From positions 1-39,517 of the forward strand of contig CAYOAV010000013.1 of NCBI GenBank assembly GCA_964402055.1: DNA of 39,517 nucleotides, read 5' to 3'. The position numbers and the translations under genes were made by a program. The stretch's first letter is position 1; every line of letters begins with the position of its first letter. Positions 23,278-32,370 of the stretch are shown one piece after another. This DNA is from UMGS363 sp964402055. Lineage in GTDB: Bacteria > Bacillota > Clostridia > Oscillospirales > Ruminococcaceae. Under the pieces are notes generated by a model. The model saw only the letters and a list, made by a program, of their open reading frames with translations, did no database searches and was not told the origin of the DNA.

Positions 23278-23307
23278 TGTAATTTAATAAGAAAGGAGTG
23301 TGGAAAT

Positions 23308-23913
23308 ATGCATATAGCTTGTTTGGACCTTGAAGGCGTGCTTGTTCCTGAAATATGGATCGCATTTGCAAAAGAAACTGGAATCCCTGAGCTTGAAAAG
23401 ACCACCCGAGATGAACCTGATTATGATAAGCTTATGAAATATCGTATCGGTATACTTAAGGAGCATGGCCTTGGATTGAAGGAAATTCAGGACGTAATTG
23501 CAAAAATCGATCCTATGCCCGGAGCAAAGGAATTTCTTGATGAGCTTCGTTCCTTCACACAGGTTATCATTATTAGTGATACCTTTACTCAGTTCGCTGC
23601 ACCGCTTATGAAAAAGCTGGGTTGGCCAACCATCTTCTGTAACAGCCTTGAGGTTTCTCCTGAGGGCGAGGTTACAGGCTTCAGAATGCGCTGTGAGCAG
23701 TCAAAGCTGACAACTGTCAAGGCTCTTCAATCGATAGGCTTTGAAACAATAGCCAGTGGCGATAGCTATAACGACCTTGGTATGATAAGGGCGAGCAAAG
23801 CAGGCTTCCTCTTCAAGAGTACAGACAAAATTAAGAGTGATAACCCTGATTTGCAGGCATTCGAAACTTATGATGAGCTTATGAATGCCATCAAAGCTGC
23901 AATTAATAGCTGA
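23308..23913 (+). CDS. thrH: Phosphoserine phosphatase / homoserine phosphotransferase ThrH-like (HAD family)
   Basis: A 201-residue HAD-superfamily phosphatase. The start MHIACLDLEGVLVPEIWIAF matches ThrH, with the nucleophile in motif I (DLEG, where ThrH has Glu in place of the second Asp). Motif II is IIISDTF and motif IV is ASGDSYNDLGMI. ThrH of Pseudomonas dephosphorylates phosphoserine and can pass the phosphate to homoserine, so a role in serine and possibly threonine synthesis is likely. The start has a GAAAGGAG site. It has its own promoter and terminator. Confidence 0.9.
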   Translation: MHIACLDLEGVLVPEIWIAFAKETGIPELEKTTRDEPDYDKLMKYRIGILKEHGLGLKEIQDVIAKIDPMPGAKEFLDELRSFTQVIIISDTFTQFAAPLMKKLGWPTIFCNSLEVSPEGEVTGFRMRCEQSKLTTVKALQSIGFETIASGDSYNDLGMIRASKAGFLFKSTDKIKSDNPDLQAFETYDELMNAIKAAINS

Positions 23914-24069
23914 CCGTATTGCACTTAACAATAAAAGTTAATAATTGACGTTCAGCGGTTGTTTATCAACAATAAAAGTTGGTTTACAATTCATACGAAT
24001 ATTCACCCTATCCTTAGAATTAATTTAATCAAATCTCAAGTTTAATTTAAAACTGTTAATCTCAAACTA

Positions 24070-24111
24070 AGGGCTTGCAGAACTAATCTCAACTGCAAGC
24101 CCTATTTTTTT
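24070..24111 (+). terminator. Intrinsic terminator for thrH
   Basis: GGGCTTGCAG (24071-24080) pairs perfectly with CTGCAAGCCC (24093-24102), extended by one A-T pair, and is followed by ATTTTTTT. It lies about 155 bases after the stop. The AT-rich DNA between carries a 13-base direct repeat (AACAATAAAAGTT at 23927 and 23968). Confidence 0.9.
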
Positions 24112-24126
24112 ATAATTAGCAATTAA

Positions 24127-24175
24127 AAACCGCAGTGTACCCGAGAAAAAATCTCAACAAAGTACCCTGCGGTTT
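24127..24175 (-). terminator. Terminator for asnS-asnA (AAACCGCAG family)
   Basis: AAACCGCAG (24127-24135) pairs with CTGCGGTTT (24167-24175). After one mismatch, GTAC pairs with GTAC. An A-rich run on the plus strand supplies the U tract for the leftward transcript. It resembles the hairpin at 12807-12848. Confidence 0.8.
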
Positions 24176-24210
24176 ATTTATATTTCCAATTACATCAATT
24201 GCAAATTGAA

Positions 24211-25218
24211 TTAAAGCAGCTTCATTCCGTTCTGTTCGCATTCCTTAACCATTTCAGCTGGCCAAATAGAGGATTGAACCTCGCAAATATGTGCCTTTTC
24301 AAGTATAAGCATACAAAGCCTTGACTGTCCAATGCCGCCGCCGATAGTCAGCGGAAGTGTACCATCAAGAATGCCCTTGTGGTAATCGAACTTCATTCGC
24401 TCCTCACAGCCTGTTTCCTTAAGCTGCTTTTCAAGAGCCTTGCTGTCAACTCGTATTCCCATTGAGGAAACCTCGATAGCCGTGTCAAGTGCATTGCTCC
24501 AAACGAACAAATCTCCGTTGAGCGACCAGTCATCATAGTCGGGAGCTCTGCCGCCGTGACGGATTCCGCTCTTAAGCAAGCCGCCTATCTGCTTGATGAA
24601 AACAGTTCTGTGCTTTCTAGTGATTTCCTGCTCACGCTGTTCGGGAGTAAGCTCGGGGTACATATCCTCAAGCTCCTGCGATGTGATAAAGAAAACCTCC
24701 TGATTGATATTCTGCGTAAGCACAGGGAAATCCGCCTTTACAAGCTCCTGTGCAAGATAAATTGCGTGTGCGATCTTGCGTACAGTTTCCTCAAGATACT
24801 CCTGTGTACGCTGTTCGGGCAGGATAACCTTTTCCCAGTCCCACTGGTCAACGAAAACGGAATGGAGATTATCCACCGAATCATCACGCCTTATCGCATT
24901 CATATCGGTATAAAGGCCCTCGCCTGCATTGAAGCCATAGCGGTAAAGTGCCATTCTTTTCCATTTTGCAAGCGACTGAACTATCTCCGCCTCGTTCTCC
25001 ATTTCCTTAAGGTCAAAATGAACCTTTCGTTCAACGCCGTTAAGGTCATCATTGATGCCGCTGTCAGCCCACACCATAAGGGGAGCGGTAACTCGTTCAA
25101 GACCGAGAACCTTGGCAAGCCGTCTTTCAAAGGTGTCCTTACAGAGCTTTATTGCTCTCTGCGTATCTCTTAAATTCAGAGGAGAAGAATAATCCTTCGG
25201 AATTTTAAGCTGATACAT
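24211..25218 (-). CDS. asnA: Aspartate-ammonia ligase (ammonia-dependent asparagine synthetase)
   Basis: A 335-residue enzyme related in fold to class II tRNA synthetases. It makes asparagine from aspartate, ammonia and ATP. Conserved AsnA blocks include LGLERVTAPLMVWADSGINDDLNG, seen here in the N-terminal third, then YRYGFNAGEGLYTDMNAIRR, VDQWDWEKVI and GGGIGQSRLCMLIL. The length is typical. The start has a GAAAGGGG site. It follows asnS by 57 bases in a leftward unit dedicated to asparagine supply and charging. Confidence 0.95.
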   Translation of the reverse strand: MYQLKIPKDYSSPLNLRDTQRAIKLCKDTFERRLAKVLGLERVTAPLMVWADSGINDDLNGVERKVHFDLKEMENEAEIVQSLAKWKRMALYRYGFNAGEGLYTDMNAIRRDDSVDNLHSVFVDQWDWEKVILPEQRTQEYLEETVRKIAHAIYLAQELVKADFPVLTQNINQEVFFITSQELEDMYPELTPEQREQEITRKHRTVFIKQIGGLLKSGIRHGGRAPDYDDWSLNGDLFVWSNALDTAIEVSSMGIRVDSKALEKQLKETGCEERMKFDYHKGILDGTLPLTIGGGIGQSRLCMLILEKAHICEVQSSIWPAEMVKECEQNGMKLL

Positions 25219-25275
25219 AAAAACTGCCCCTTTCGTTTTTCACTTTTTCATAAATTCAAATCCAAATCGGATAAT

Positions 25276-26652
25276 TTATCTTACACAACCAACTGTTCTT
25301 GGATAAAGGATAACATCTCTGATGTTGGAAATTCCTGTAACGTACATTATCATACGCTCAAAGCCAAGACCGAAGCCGCTATGCGGAACTGAACCGAATC
25401 TTCTCAAATCGAGGTAATCCTGATAATTTTCGGTAGACATTCCCTTTGCCTCCATAGCCGCAAGGAGCTTGTCAAGGTCAGCCTCACGCTCGGAGCAGCC
25501 AATAATTTCGCCAATTCCAGGAACGAGGAGGTCGGTAGCCGCAACAGTTTTTCCATCGGGGTTCTGCTTCATATAGAAGGACTTTATCTCCTTAGGATAA
25601 TTTGTAACGAAAACAGGCTTTTTGAGTACCTGTTCTGTGATATACTTTTCATGCTCTGTCTGCAAGTCGCAGCCCCATTCAACAGGGAACTTGAACTCAA
25701 CGTCAGCCTTTTTGAGAAGCTCAATAGCGTCAGTATAATCAAGAACCGCAAAATCTGAAGAAGCAACGGATTTAAGCTTGTCGATAAGACCCTTTTCAAA
25801 ATGCTGCTCAAAAAAAGCAAGCTCATCGGGGCATTTTTCAAGCACAGTATTAATGATATGCTTAATCATTTCCTCGGCAATTTCGATAATATCGGGAAGC
25901 TCTGCGAAAGCGACCTCGGGTTCAACGTGCCAGAATTCTGAAACGTGACGAGGAGTATTGCTGTTTTCTGCACGGAAGCTCGGGCCGAAGGTATAAATTT
26001 TACCGAAAGCCATAGCGGCAGTTTCGCCCTCAAGCTGACCCGAAACGCTAAGACCAGCCTTTTTGCCGAAGAAATCATTTGCATAATATTCTTCTCTGCT
26101 CTTATATTCATCGCTGTAACCGATAGTTGTTACCTGGAACATCTCGCCTGCACCCTCGCAGTCGCTGGCGGTGATGAGAGGAGTATTAACGTAAACATAA
26201 TGCCTGTCCTGGAAGAACTGATGTATTGCACTTGCAACGATTGAACGAACACGGAAAACCGCATTGAATGTATTAGTTCTCACACGGAGGTGCGGCATTG
26301 TACGCAAAAATTCGAGCGTATGACGCTTTTTCTGCAAAGGATATTCGGGAGGGCATTCGCCGAGAACCTCGATAGACACTGCGTTTATCTCAACACCGTC
26401 CTGCTTAACAGCTGATGGAACGAGAGTACCTGTAACTCTCAGAGCAGAGCCAAGCTTAACATAAGCGGATGGGTCTGCGATAACAGCTTTATCAATAACT
26501 ATCTGAAGATGCTTAAGGGAAGTACCGTCATTAAGCTCAATAAAAGCCATATTCTTGGAATCTCTTGATGTACGCACCCAGCCGCACACCGTTACTTCCT
26601 TGTTGATATATGAGCTTTCGGTCATTAATTCGATAAGATCAATATGTTTCAT
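25276..26652 (-). CDS. asnS: Asparagine-tRNA ligase
   Basis: A 458-residue class IIb aminoacyl-tRNA synthetase. The N-terminal OB-fold anticodon-binding domain includes EVTVCGWVRTSRDSKNMAFI. The catalytic core has the class II motif 2 (FGPSFRAENSNTPRHVSEFW) and motif 3 (GFGLGFERMIMYV). The length is typical of bacterial AsnRS. It is the first gene of the asnS-asnA unit, with a promoter about 35 bases upstream. The leader is too short for a T-box. Confidence 0.96.
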   Translation of the reverse strand: MKHIDLIELMTESSYINKEVTVCGWVRTSRDSKNMAFIELNDGTSLKHLQIVIDKAVIADPSAYVKLGSALRVTGTLVPSAVKQDGVEINAVSIEVLGECPPEYPLQKKRHTLEFLRTMPHLRVRTNTFNAVFRVRSIVASAIHQFFQDRHYVYVNTPLITASDCEGAGEMFQVTTIGYSDEYKSREEYYANDFFGKKAGLSVSGQLEGETAAMAFGKIYTFGPSFRAENSNTPRHVSEFWHVEPEVAFAELPDIIEIAEEMIKHIINTVLEKCPDELAFFEQHFEKGLIDKLKSVASSDFAVLDYTDAIELLKKADVEFKFPVEWGCDLQTEHEKYITEQVLKKPVFVTNYPKEIKSFYMKQNPDGKTVAATDLLVPGIGEIIGCSEREADLDKLLAAMEAKGMSTENYQDYLDLRRFGSVPHSGFGLGFERMIMYVTGISNIRDVILYPRTVGCVR

Positions 26653-26684
26653 ACTATCCAGCTTTCTTTTTTTACGATATTTTT

Positions 26685-26713
26685 ATTATACACTTGAAAA
26701 TCTCCATTGTCAA
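26685..26713 (-). promoter_or_regulatory. Consensus promoter of asnS-asnA
   Basis: On the minus strand, TTGACA (26713-26708), a 17-base spacer and TATAAT (26690-26685): a perfect sigma-A-type match. Confidence 0.85.
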
Positions 26714-26798
26714 GCATATTACAACGATTTACTCAATATTTTTGATATTTTTTGCAATTTTTAAAATCATTTTATGCAAAATATCAAGTTTATGTGTT

Positions 26799-26827
26799 AA
26801 AAATCCCTACAAAATGAAATTTTAGGG
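26799..26827 (-). terminator. Probable terminator after adenosylhomocysteinase
   Basis: On the minus strand, CCCTAAAAT pairs with ATTTTGTAGGG with one bulged base, followed by ATTTTTAA. A second AT-rich hairpin (GATATTTT/AAAATATC, 26744-26785) follows, before the asnS promoter. Confidence 0.6.
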
Positions 26828-26862
26828 TGATTATATTACAAAATTGCAGGCTATTAGCATTT

Positions 26863-28104
26863 TTATCCGAGATAATCTCTCTGCTTATCCGTAAGGGAAT
26901 CTATCTCCATATTCCAGAAGCGTATTTTCCGGCTTGCAACTTCATTATCAATATATTTCGGAACATCTACCGTCATTTTATCCGAGCAGATATTTCCCTT
27001 ATTCTTGACAAGATGAAGTGCGGAAAGAGCCTGAATTGCAAAGCTCATATCCATAATTTCGGCAGGATGTCCGTCACCTGCGGCGAGGTTCACAAGTCTG
27101 CCCTCTGCGATAACGTTTATCGTATTTCCGTTTGAAAGCTTATATCCCATAATATTTTTTCTTGCAGGCTTCGCTTCAACGGCAATTCTGCGGAGTGCGG
27201 CAACATCTACCTCAACATCGAAATGCCCTGCGTTACAGCAGATAGCTCCGTCCTTCATCGCATAGAAATGCTCTTCGGTGATAACGTCGCAACAGCCTGT
27301 TACCGTTACGAAAAAGTCGCCGACCTTAGCCGCCTCGCTCATTTTCATAACCTTGAAGCCGTCCATAACAGCCTCCATAGCCTTTATCGGATCGACCTCT
27401 GTTACGATAACCTCCGCACCAAGACCCTTTGCTCTCATTGCAACGCCCTTACCGCACCAGCCATAGCCTGCGACAACAACATTTTTACCTGCAACGATAA
27501 GATTTGTAGTCCTGTTTATTCCGTCCCATACAGACTGACCTGTACCATAGCGGTTATCGAAAAGGTGCTTGCAGTCGGCATTATTAACAAGAACCATCGG
27601 GAATTTAAGCTCCCCAGCCTTATCCATTGCAATAAGGCGGATAATGCCTGTTGTAGTTTCCTCACAGCCGCCGATAACGTCAGCAATTTTGTCGGTATAT
27701 TCCGTGTGGATAAGATGAACAAGGTCGCCGCCGTCATCGATTATAATGTTAGGACCCACCTCGATAACACGGGAGATATGGCGGTGATATTCCTCATCAG
27801 TAGCACCATACCACGCAAAAACGTTAAGTCCGTCATGCACAAGAGCCGCCGCAACATCGTCCTGAGTTGAGAGCGGATTACTGCCTGTTACATACATTTC
27901 CGCACCGCCTGCGGCAAGAACCTTACAAAGGTATGCTGTTTTCGCTTCAAGATGAACCGAAAGGGCAACCTTTATTCCCTTGAAAGGCTTTGTTTCGGAA
28001 AATTCCTTTTCAATGCTTCTGAGCAGCGGCATATTAGCCTTGACCCAGTTTATCTTCATTTCTCCGTCCTGCCAGAGAGCTTCATTTCTTATTTCACTGT
28101 TCAT
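26863..28104 (-). CDS. ahcY: Adenosylhomocysteinase-family hydrolase (short form)
   Basis: A 413-residue NAD-dependent enzyme expected to split S-adenosylhomocysteine into adenosine and homocysteine. The NAD-binding Rossmann segment is VVVAGYGWCGKGVAMRAKGL. Catalytic-region blocks include FDNRYGTGQSVWDGI, CNAGHFDVEVDV and NLAAGDGHPAEIMDMSF. It lacks the long insert and the C-terminal YRY ending of the classical form and ends DSLTDKQRDYLG, as in short bacterial and archaeal members. Some archaeal relatives prefer S-inosylhomocysteine, so the substrate is not certain. It is the last gene of a five-gene leftward run. Confidence 0.88.
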   Translation of the reverse strand: MNSEIRNEALWQDGEMKINWVKANMPLLRSIEKEFSETKPFKGIKVALSVHLEAKTAYLCKVLAAGGAEMYVTGSNPLSTQDDVAAALVHDGLNVFAWYGATDEEYHRHISRVIEVGPNIIIDDGGDLVHLIHTEYTDKIADVIGGCEETTTGIIRLIAMDKAGELKFPMVLVNNADCKHLFDNRYGTGQSVWDGINRTTNLIVAGKNVVVAGYGWCGKGVAMRAKGLGAEVIVTEVDPIKAMEAVMDGFKVMKMSEAAKVGDFFVTVTGCCDVITEEHFYAMKDGAICCNAGHFDVEVDVAALRRIAVEAKPARKNIMGYKLSNGNTINVIAEGRLVNLAAGDGHPAEIMDMSFAIQALSALHLVKNKGNICSDKMTVDVPKYIDNEVASRKIRFWNMEIDSLTDKQRDYLG

Positions 28105-28121
28105 ATTTTTTATTCCTTTAA

Positions 28122-29075
28122 TTAATATTCTCCCGCTTCCTCGGGCTGCTTATCCGATTGCTGTATTCCAACAAGAGTATAATCATCTCCACGCTTTGAA
28201 ACGGTGTAATAAACGTATTTTTCAGGCTTTGGAGTATCATCGCTTGTCAATGTCAGCCATGATGGAGTAGGCGAAACATATCCGACAAGCACCGTGTAGC
28301 TTTCTCCGACCCTTGTTATCTCCTCAATATACGGCGAATAGGTAAAATACTTCGGATTTGCAGGAATACGATAGGATTTTATATCCTCATTATAATAGAA
28401 CTGAACATCCGAGCCGAGTATTGATTGATGCTTTATGGTAAGTCCCTGTCCGAAAAGCTTTGCGGCGTGCTGTTCAACATCAAGCTCGGGGACGGTTATT
28501 ATATCGAAATCCGCTTCATATTTGGTTTTATCCTCATAAAGGATTATATCCCATATTGCGGCGGTTATGACCGTATCACTGCGGAGCTTGACTGTCTGGT
28601 CGAACGGTGCAGGGTCGCAGATAACAACAGGATAGATAAACCTTGCAAATTCGGTTTTCTGCTGTGTATTATCGGCAAAATCCTTGAATTTATCGATAGT
28701 GAAGCTGACCGTGGAGAAAAATCCCACTATCGCAAGCACTATTATTAATGCTCCGAGAATGAGGAAACCTCTTCTCCTGCCGTTTTCAGTCACGGTTATA
28801 GGCAAATCAGGCTCCTGTTCAAGCCTTGTAAGCTCTGCCATTTCCTCTGAGCGTTCATCAAGAGCATCATCAAACATTCTGCGTATGCTTTCGATGGATT
28901 CATCACGCTTTTTCTCCTGACGCTCTCTCATTTCACGCCTTTTGCGTTCGTTTTCCCTCTGTTTCTGCTTATCGGCGGAATTACTGGAGCGTGGAGTTTT
29001 TTTAGCCTTGGATTTTTTCTTATCCTTTGATTTAACATAGCTGTCGTAATCAAAGATATCCTTATTTTCGTTCAT
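28122..29075 (-). CDS. Single-pass membrane protein of unknown function with charged cytosolic N-terminus
   Basis: A 317-residue protein. Residues 1-65 are rich in Lys, Arg and Glu (DYDSYVKSKDKKKSKAKK and a likely coiled coil, QKQRENERKRREMRERQEKK). One membrane segment follows (about 106-126, FLILGALIIVLAIVGFF). The outer domain of about 190 residues is mixed alpha/beta. I do not recognise the family; the layout fits a divisome or envelope protein common in Oscillospiraceae. It is coupled closely to proA upstream (9 bases) and ahcY downstream (17 bases). Confidence 0.75.
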   Translation of the reverse strand: MNENKDIFDYDSYVKSKDKKKSKAKKTPRSSNSADKQKQRENERKRREMRERQEKKRDESIESIRRMFDDALDERSEEMAELTRLEQEPDLPITVTENGRRRGFLILGALIIVLAIVGFFSTVSFTIDKFKDFADNTQQKTEFARFIYPVVICDPAPFDQTVKLRSDTVITAAIWDIILYEDKTKYEADFDIITVPELDVEQHAAKLFGQGLTIKHQSILGSDVQFYYNEDIKSYRIPANPKYFTYSPYIEEITRVGESYTVLVGYVSPTPSWLTLTSDDTPKPEKYVYYTVSKRGDDYTLVGIQQSDKQPEEAGEY

Positions 29076-29084
29076 ATTATCACC

Positions 29085-30335
29085 TTAACTGCGTATCTGA
29101 CCATTGCCGCCGATGAGGAACTTGACCGAAGTAAGCTCACGCAGACCCATAGGACCTCTTGCATGGAGCTTCTGTGTTGAAATTCCTATCTCCGCACCCA
29201 GTCCGAACATTCCGCCGTCCGTAAATGCCGTTGAAACATTGACATAAACAGCCGCAGAATCGATTTCCTTTTTGAAGCGTTCAGCGTTTTCAAGGCTGTT
29301 TGTGACTATACATTCAGAATGATGAGTTGTATAGCGGTCGATATGCTCAATAGCCTCATCAAGCGAGGAAACTACCTTGACCGAAATAATATAGTCAAGA
29401 AATTCCGTTGCGTAATCTTCCTCCGTTGCAGGAACAACGCTTTCACCGAGGATAGCCTTTGTCCTTTCACAGCCTCTTATCTCGACATTTTTCTCGTCAA
29501 GCTTAGCCTTTATCATCGGGAGGAATTTTTCAGCAATATTTTCATGCACAAGCAACGATTCAACAGCGTTACATACCGAAACACGTCTTGTTTTTCCATT
29601 ATTAACAATGCTTACAGCCATATCAGGGTCAGCCGTTTCATCAACGAACACATGGCAGTTGCCTGTTCCCGTTTCGATAACAGGAACTGTCGCATTCTGC
29701 TTGCAGGCACGGATAAGTCCTGCTCCGCCTCTTGGGATAAGAACATCAACATATTCCGAGCATTTCATAAGCTCTGCGGAAACCTCTCTTGAAGTATCCT
29801 CAACAAGCTGGATAAGATCCTCGGGCATACCGCTTTTCTTAAGAGCATTTCTCATAATATCGCAAAGGCATTTGTTGGAATTGATAGCCTCCTTGCCGCC
29901 CCTTAAAATGACAGCATTTCCTGCCTTTAAGCAAAGCACAGCCGCATCGACCGTAACATTAGGACGTGATTCAAAAATAATAGCTATCGTTCCGAGCGGA
30001 ACACGGATCTTTGTAATGCTCATACCGTTAGGGCGGATGCTTCCGCTTATTGTTTCGCCTATCGGGTCTTCAAGCTTGATAACGTCCTCAACTCCGTCAG
30101 CAATGCCATTGATTCTATCGGCAGTAAGGCGAAGTCTGTCCTGCATTGACTCGCTCATACCGTTTTCCCTTGCGGCTTTAAGATCCTTTTCATTCGCTTC
30201 AAGGATAACGTCAATATTTTCACGGAGTGCTGAAGCAATTTCAGAAAGTGCGGCATTTTTTTCAGCTGTTCCTGCATTTGCGGCAGCTCTTCTGCAAGCC
30301 CTTGCACGGCTTCCAAGCGTTTCTGCATAATTCAT
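29085..30335 (-). CDS. proA: Gamma-glutamyl phosphate reductase
   Basis: A 416-residue aldehyde dehydrogenase-fold enzyme for the second step of proline synthesis, reducing gamma-glutamyl phosphate to glutamate semialdehyde with NADPH. Hallmarks are VPLGTIAIIFESRPNVTVDA, LRGGKEAINSN and the catalytic Cys in RRVSVCNAVESLL. The late segment TAFTDGGMFGLGAEIGISTQ is also present. The length is typical. It has an AAGGAG site and lies 12 bases after proB. Confidence 0.96.
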   Translation of the reverse strand: MNYAETLGSRARACRRAAANAGTAEKNAALSEIASALRENIDVILEANEKDLKAARENGMSESMQDRLRLTADRINGIADGVEDVIKLEDPIGETISGSIRPNGMSITKIRVPLGTIAIIFESRPNVTVDAAVLCLKAGNAVILRGGKEAINSNKCLCDIMRNALKKSGMPEDLIQLVEDTSREVSAELMKCSEYVDVLIPRGGAGLIRACKQNATVPVIETGTGNCHVFVDETADPDMAVSIVNNGKTRRVSVCNAVESLLVHENIAEKFLPMIKAKLDEKNVEIRGCERTKAILGESVVPATEEDYATEFLDYIISVKVVSSLDEAIEHIDRYTTHHSECIVTNSLENAERFKKEIDSAAVYVNVSTAFTDGGMFGLGAEIGISTQKLHARGPMGLRELTSVKFLIGGNGQIRS

Positions 30336-30347
30336 AGTAGTATCTCC

Positions 30348-31139
30348 TTATTTTTCAGTAGTAAATAACGTTCCGACAGGCTTTCCGTCAAATAAATCAT
30401 AAAGCCTTTCGGGATATCTTCCGTTGAGAAGCACCATATCAATTCCGCCGTTCATAGCAATCTCTGCGGCATCGAGCTTGGTTATCATTCCGCCTGTTCC
30501 AAGACCCGAAACAGCGTCGCCTGCCAGAGTACGGATATCATCGTTTATTTCATTCACAACAGGGATAAGCTTTGCGTCAGGGTTGATATTCGGGTTTGAA
30601 TCATAAAAGCCGTCAATGTCTGAAAGAATTATCAGCAGATCAGCCTTTGCAATTATCGCCGCATATGCACCGAGCGAATCATTCTGACCAATTTCAAGCT
30701 CAAGCTCATCAATAGCAACCGTGTCATTTTCATTTATAACAGGGATAATTCCTCTTGAAAGAAGCTCCTCCATAGTGTTGACTATGTTCTGCTTTCTTGC
30801 ACCCTCAATGCTGTATTTTGTCAGAAGAAGCTGTGCAACAGTGAGGTTATACTGACCGAAAAGCTTGTCATACATATACATAAGCTCACATTGTCCGACA
30901 GCCGCACAAGCCTGCTTTATGCGTGTTTCCTTAGGACGCTCCGTCATACCGAGCTTTGACCTGCCAAGAGCGATAGAACCCGAAGAAACAAGCGTTACCT
31001 GCTTGCCGCTGTTCTGAATATCGGCGATTATTTTCACAAGCTTTTCCATTCTGCGGATATTGAGCCTGCCCGTGCTGTGGGTAAGCGTGGACGAGCCAAG
31101 CTTTATAACGATTCTGTTTTTGCTGTTGATATCAAACAT
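30348..31139 (-). CDS. proB: Glutamate 5-kinase (no PUA domain)
   Basis: A 263-residue amino acid kinase that phosphorylates glutamate, the first step to proline. The segments IVIKLGSSTLTH, TLVSSGSIALGRSKLG, PVINENDTVA and GLGTGGMITKLDAAEIA are diagnostic. It ends directly after the kinase domain and lacks the C-terminal PUA domain present in E. coli ProB (367 residues). PUA-less forms are known and may differ in feedback control by proline. It is directly followed by proA. Confidence 0.95.
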   Translation of the reverse strand: MFDINSKNRIVIKLGSSTLTHSTGRLNIRRMEKLVKIIADIQNSGKQVTLVSSGSIALGRSKLGMTERPKETRIKQACAAVGQCELMYMYDKLFGQYNLTVAQLLLTKYSIEGARKQNIVNTMEELLSRGIIPVINENDTVAIDELELEIGQNDSLGAYAAIIAKADLLIILSDIDGFYDSNPNINPDAKLIPVVNEINDDIRTLAGDAVSGLGTGGMITKLDAAEIAMNGGIDMVLLNGRYPERLYDLFDGKPVGTLFTTEK

Positions 31140-31153
31140 AAAATATTCTCCCT

Positions 31154-32110
31154 TTAATTCACCGTATTTATAGGCTTGCCATTGATAAAAGCTTCAAGAT
31201 TTTCCGCAACTGTTTTCATAAGACGTATGCGTGTTTCAACAGGCGACCATGCAACGTGCGGAGTTATCATACAGTTTTTTGCACCGAGCAGAGGGTTATC
31301 TTCCTTCATCGGCTCTTCCGAAACAACGTCAACTCCAGCGGCGGAGATAATGCCATTATCAAGAGCATAACGCAGGTCTGCTTCATTCACAACAGGACCT
31401 CTTGCGGTGTTGATTATCATAGTGGTAGGCTTGCATTTTTTCAAAAAATCAATGCTGCATATTCCATTTGTTTCAGGCGTGAGCGGACAATGGAACGTGA
31501 TAAAATCGGATCTTTCCGCAAGCTCATCAAGTGAAACGAAGCTTACTCCGTCCTCATTTCTGACGGTTCTTGTATGTACGATAACATTCATACCGAAAGC
31601 TCTGGCTATCCTTGAAACAGCATGACCTATCCTGCCATAGCCGACGATACCGAGCGTTTTTCCGTCAAGCTCAACCGTTGGAAATTCAAATGCCGAAAAG
31701 GACGGCGAACGTACCCAACCGCCGTTGTCAACAAACGAAGCATAATCATCGACCCTGTTTGCATAACGAAGAATATAAGCGAAAACCTGTTGAGCAACAG
31801 CCGAATCGGAATAAGACGGCACATTGCAAACGGTAATACCAAGCCTGTTTGCGGCATTTATGTCGATATTGTTAAAGCCTGTCGCACAAACTCCGATATA
31901 TTTCAGATTGGGGCATTTTTCCATAATTTCAGCAGTAAAAGGAGTCTTGTTGCAAAGAACAGCCTCCGCATCGCCGATATTTTCAACTATCTTATCAACA
32001 GGAGTAAGCGGAAACTCACGAACCTCGCCCAATTTACGGATATCATCAAAAGAAACGTCCCCCCGTGAAACGGTAGCCGCTTCAAGCATAACAATTTTCA
32101 TTTTTTTCAT
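31154..32110 (-). CDS. D-2-hydroxyacid dehydrogenase (glycerate/phosphoglycerate dehydrogenase-like)
   Basis: A 318-residue NAD-dependent enzyme. The Rossmann motif is LGIVGYGRIGHAVSRIARAFG. The catalytic triad is in RGPVVNEADL (Arg), the GVDVVSEEPM block (Glu) and ITPHVAWSP (His). A glycerate or hydroxypyruvate substrate fits the general pattern of the closest subfamily, but this is only inferred. The ATG at 32110 is six bases from GGAAGG and preferred to the GTG at 32113. It is first in the operon with proBA, the membrane protein and ahcY. Confidence 0.88.
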   Translation of the reverse strand: MKKMKIVMLEAATVSRGDVSFDDIRKLGEVREFPLTPVDKIVENIGDAEAVLCNKTPFTAEIMEKCPNLKYIGVCATGFNNIDINAANRLGITVCNVPSYSDSAVAQQVFAYILRYANRVDDYASFVDNGGWVRSPSFSAFEFPTVELDGKTLGIVGYGRIGHAVSRIARAFGMNVIVHTRTVRNEDGVSFVSLDELAERSDFITFHCPLTPETNGICSIDFLKKCKPTTMIINTARGPVVNEADLRYALDNGIISAAGVDVVSEEPMKEDNPLLGAKNCMITPHVAWSPVETRIRLMKTVAENLEAFINGKPINTVN

Positions 32111-32144
32111 CACAAGCCTTCCGATTTTTCAAATAATTAATCAC

Positions 32145-32173
32145 ATTATACCATATTTAAGCAGTTTATTCAA
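32145..32173 (-). promoter_or_regulatory. Promoter of the hydroxyacid dehydrogenase-proBA-ahcY operon
   Basis: On the minus strand, TTGAAT (32173-32168), a 17-base spacer ending in TGG, and TATAAT (32150-32145): an extended -10 promoter. Confidence 0.75.
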
Positions 32174-32316
32174 TAGAAAAAAGAAAATTTTCACGGTATT
32201 TCAACGAGTGAATTAATTATTAACAAATAAAAAATAACGGTGCGGTTTTGTTTTGTGATAATCAGGTGTAAATTTAATAAAAATTAGGCTATTTACTTCC
32301 ATTTTTTTAGATATTG

Positions 32317-32325
32317 TGATATAAT
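32317..32325 (+). promoter_or_regulatory. Extended -10 promoter for the secreted protein at 32371
   Basis: TGATATAAT (32317-32325) is an extended -10 element. The corresponding -35 position (TTCCAT, 32297-32302) is poor. The start would be near 32332. Confidence 0.6.
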
Positions 32326-32370
32326 ATATCCATAGGTTTATCTTTTTTGCATTGTTTTAGGAGTTTTTTT

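Noticed and set aside
23927..23980. 13-base direct repeat AACAATAAAAGTT as an attachment site
   Set aside because: The copies are only 28 bases apart in AT-rich DNA with no integrase or tRNA nearby. It was recorded in the thrH terminator entry only.
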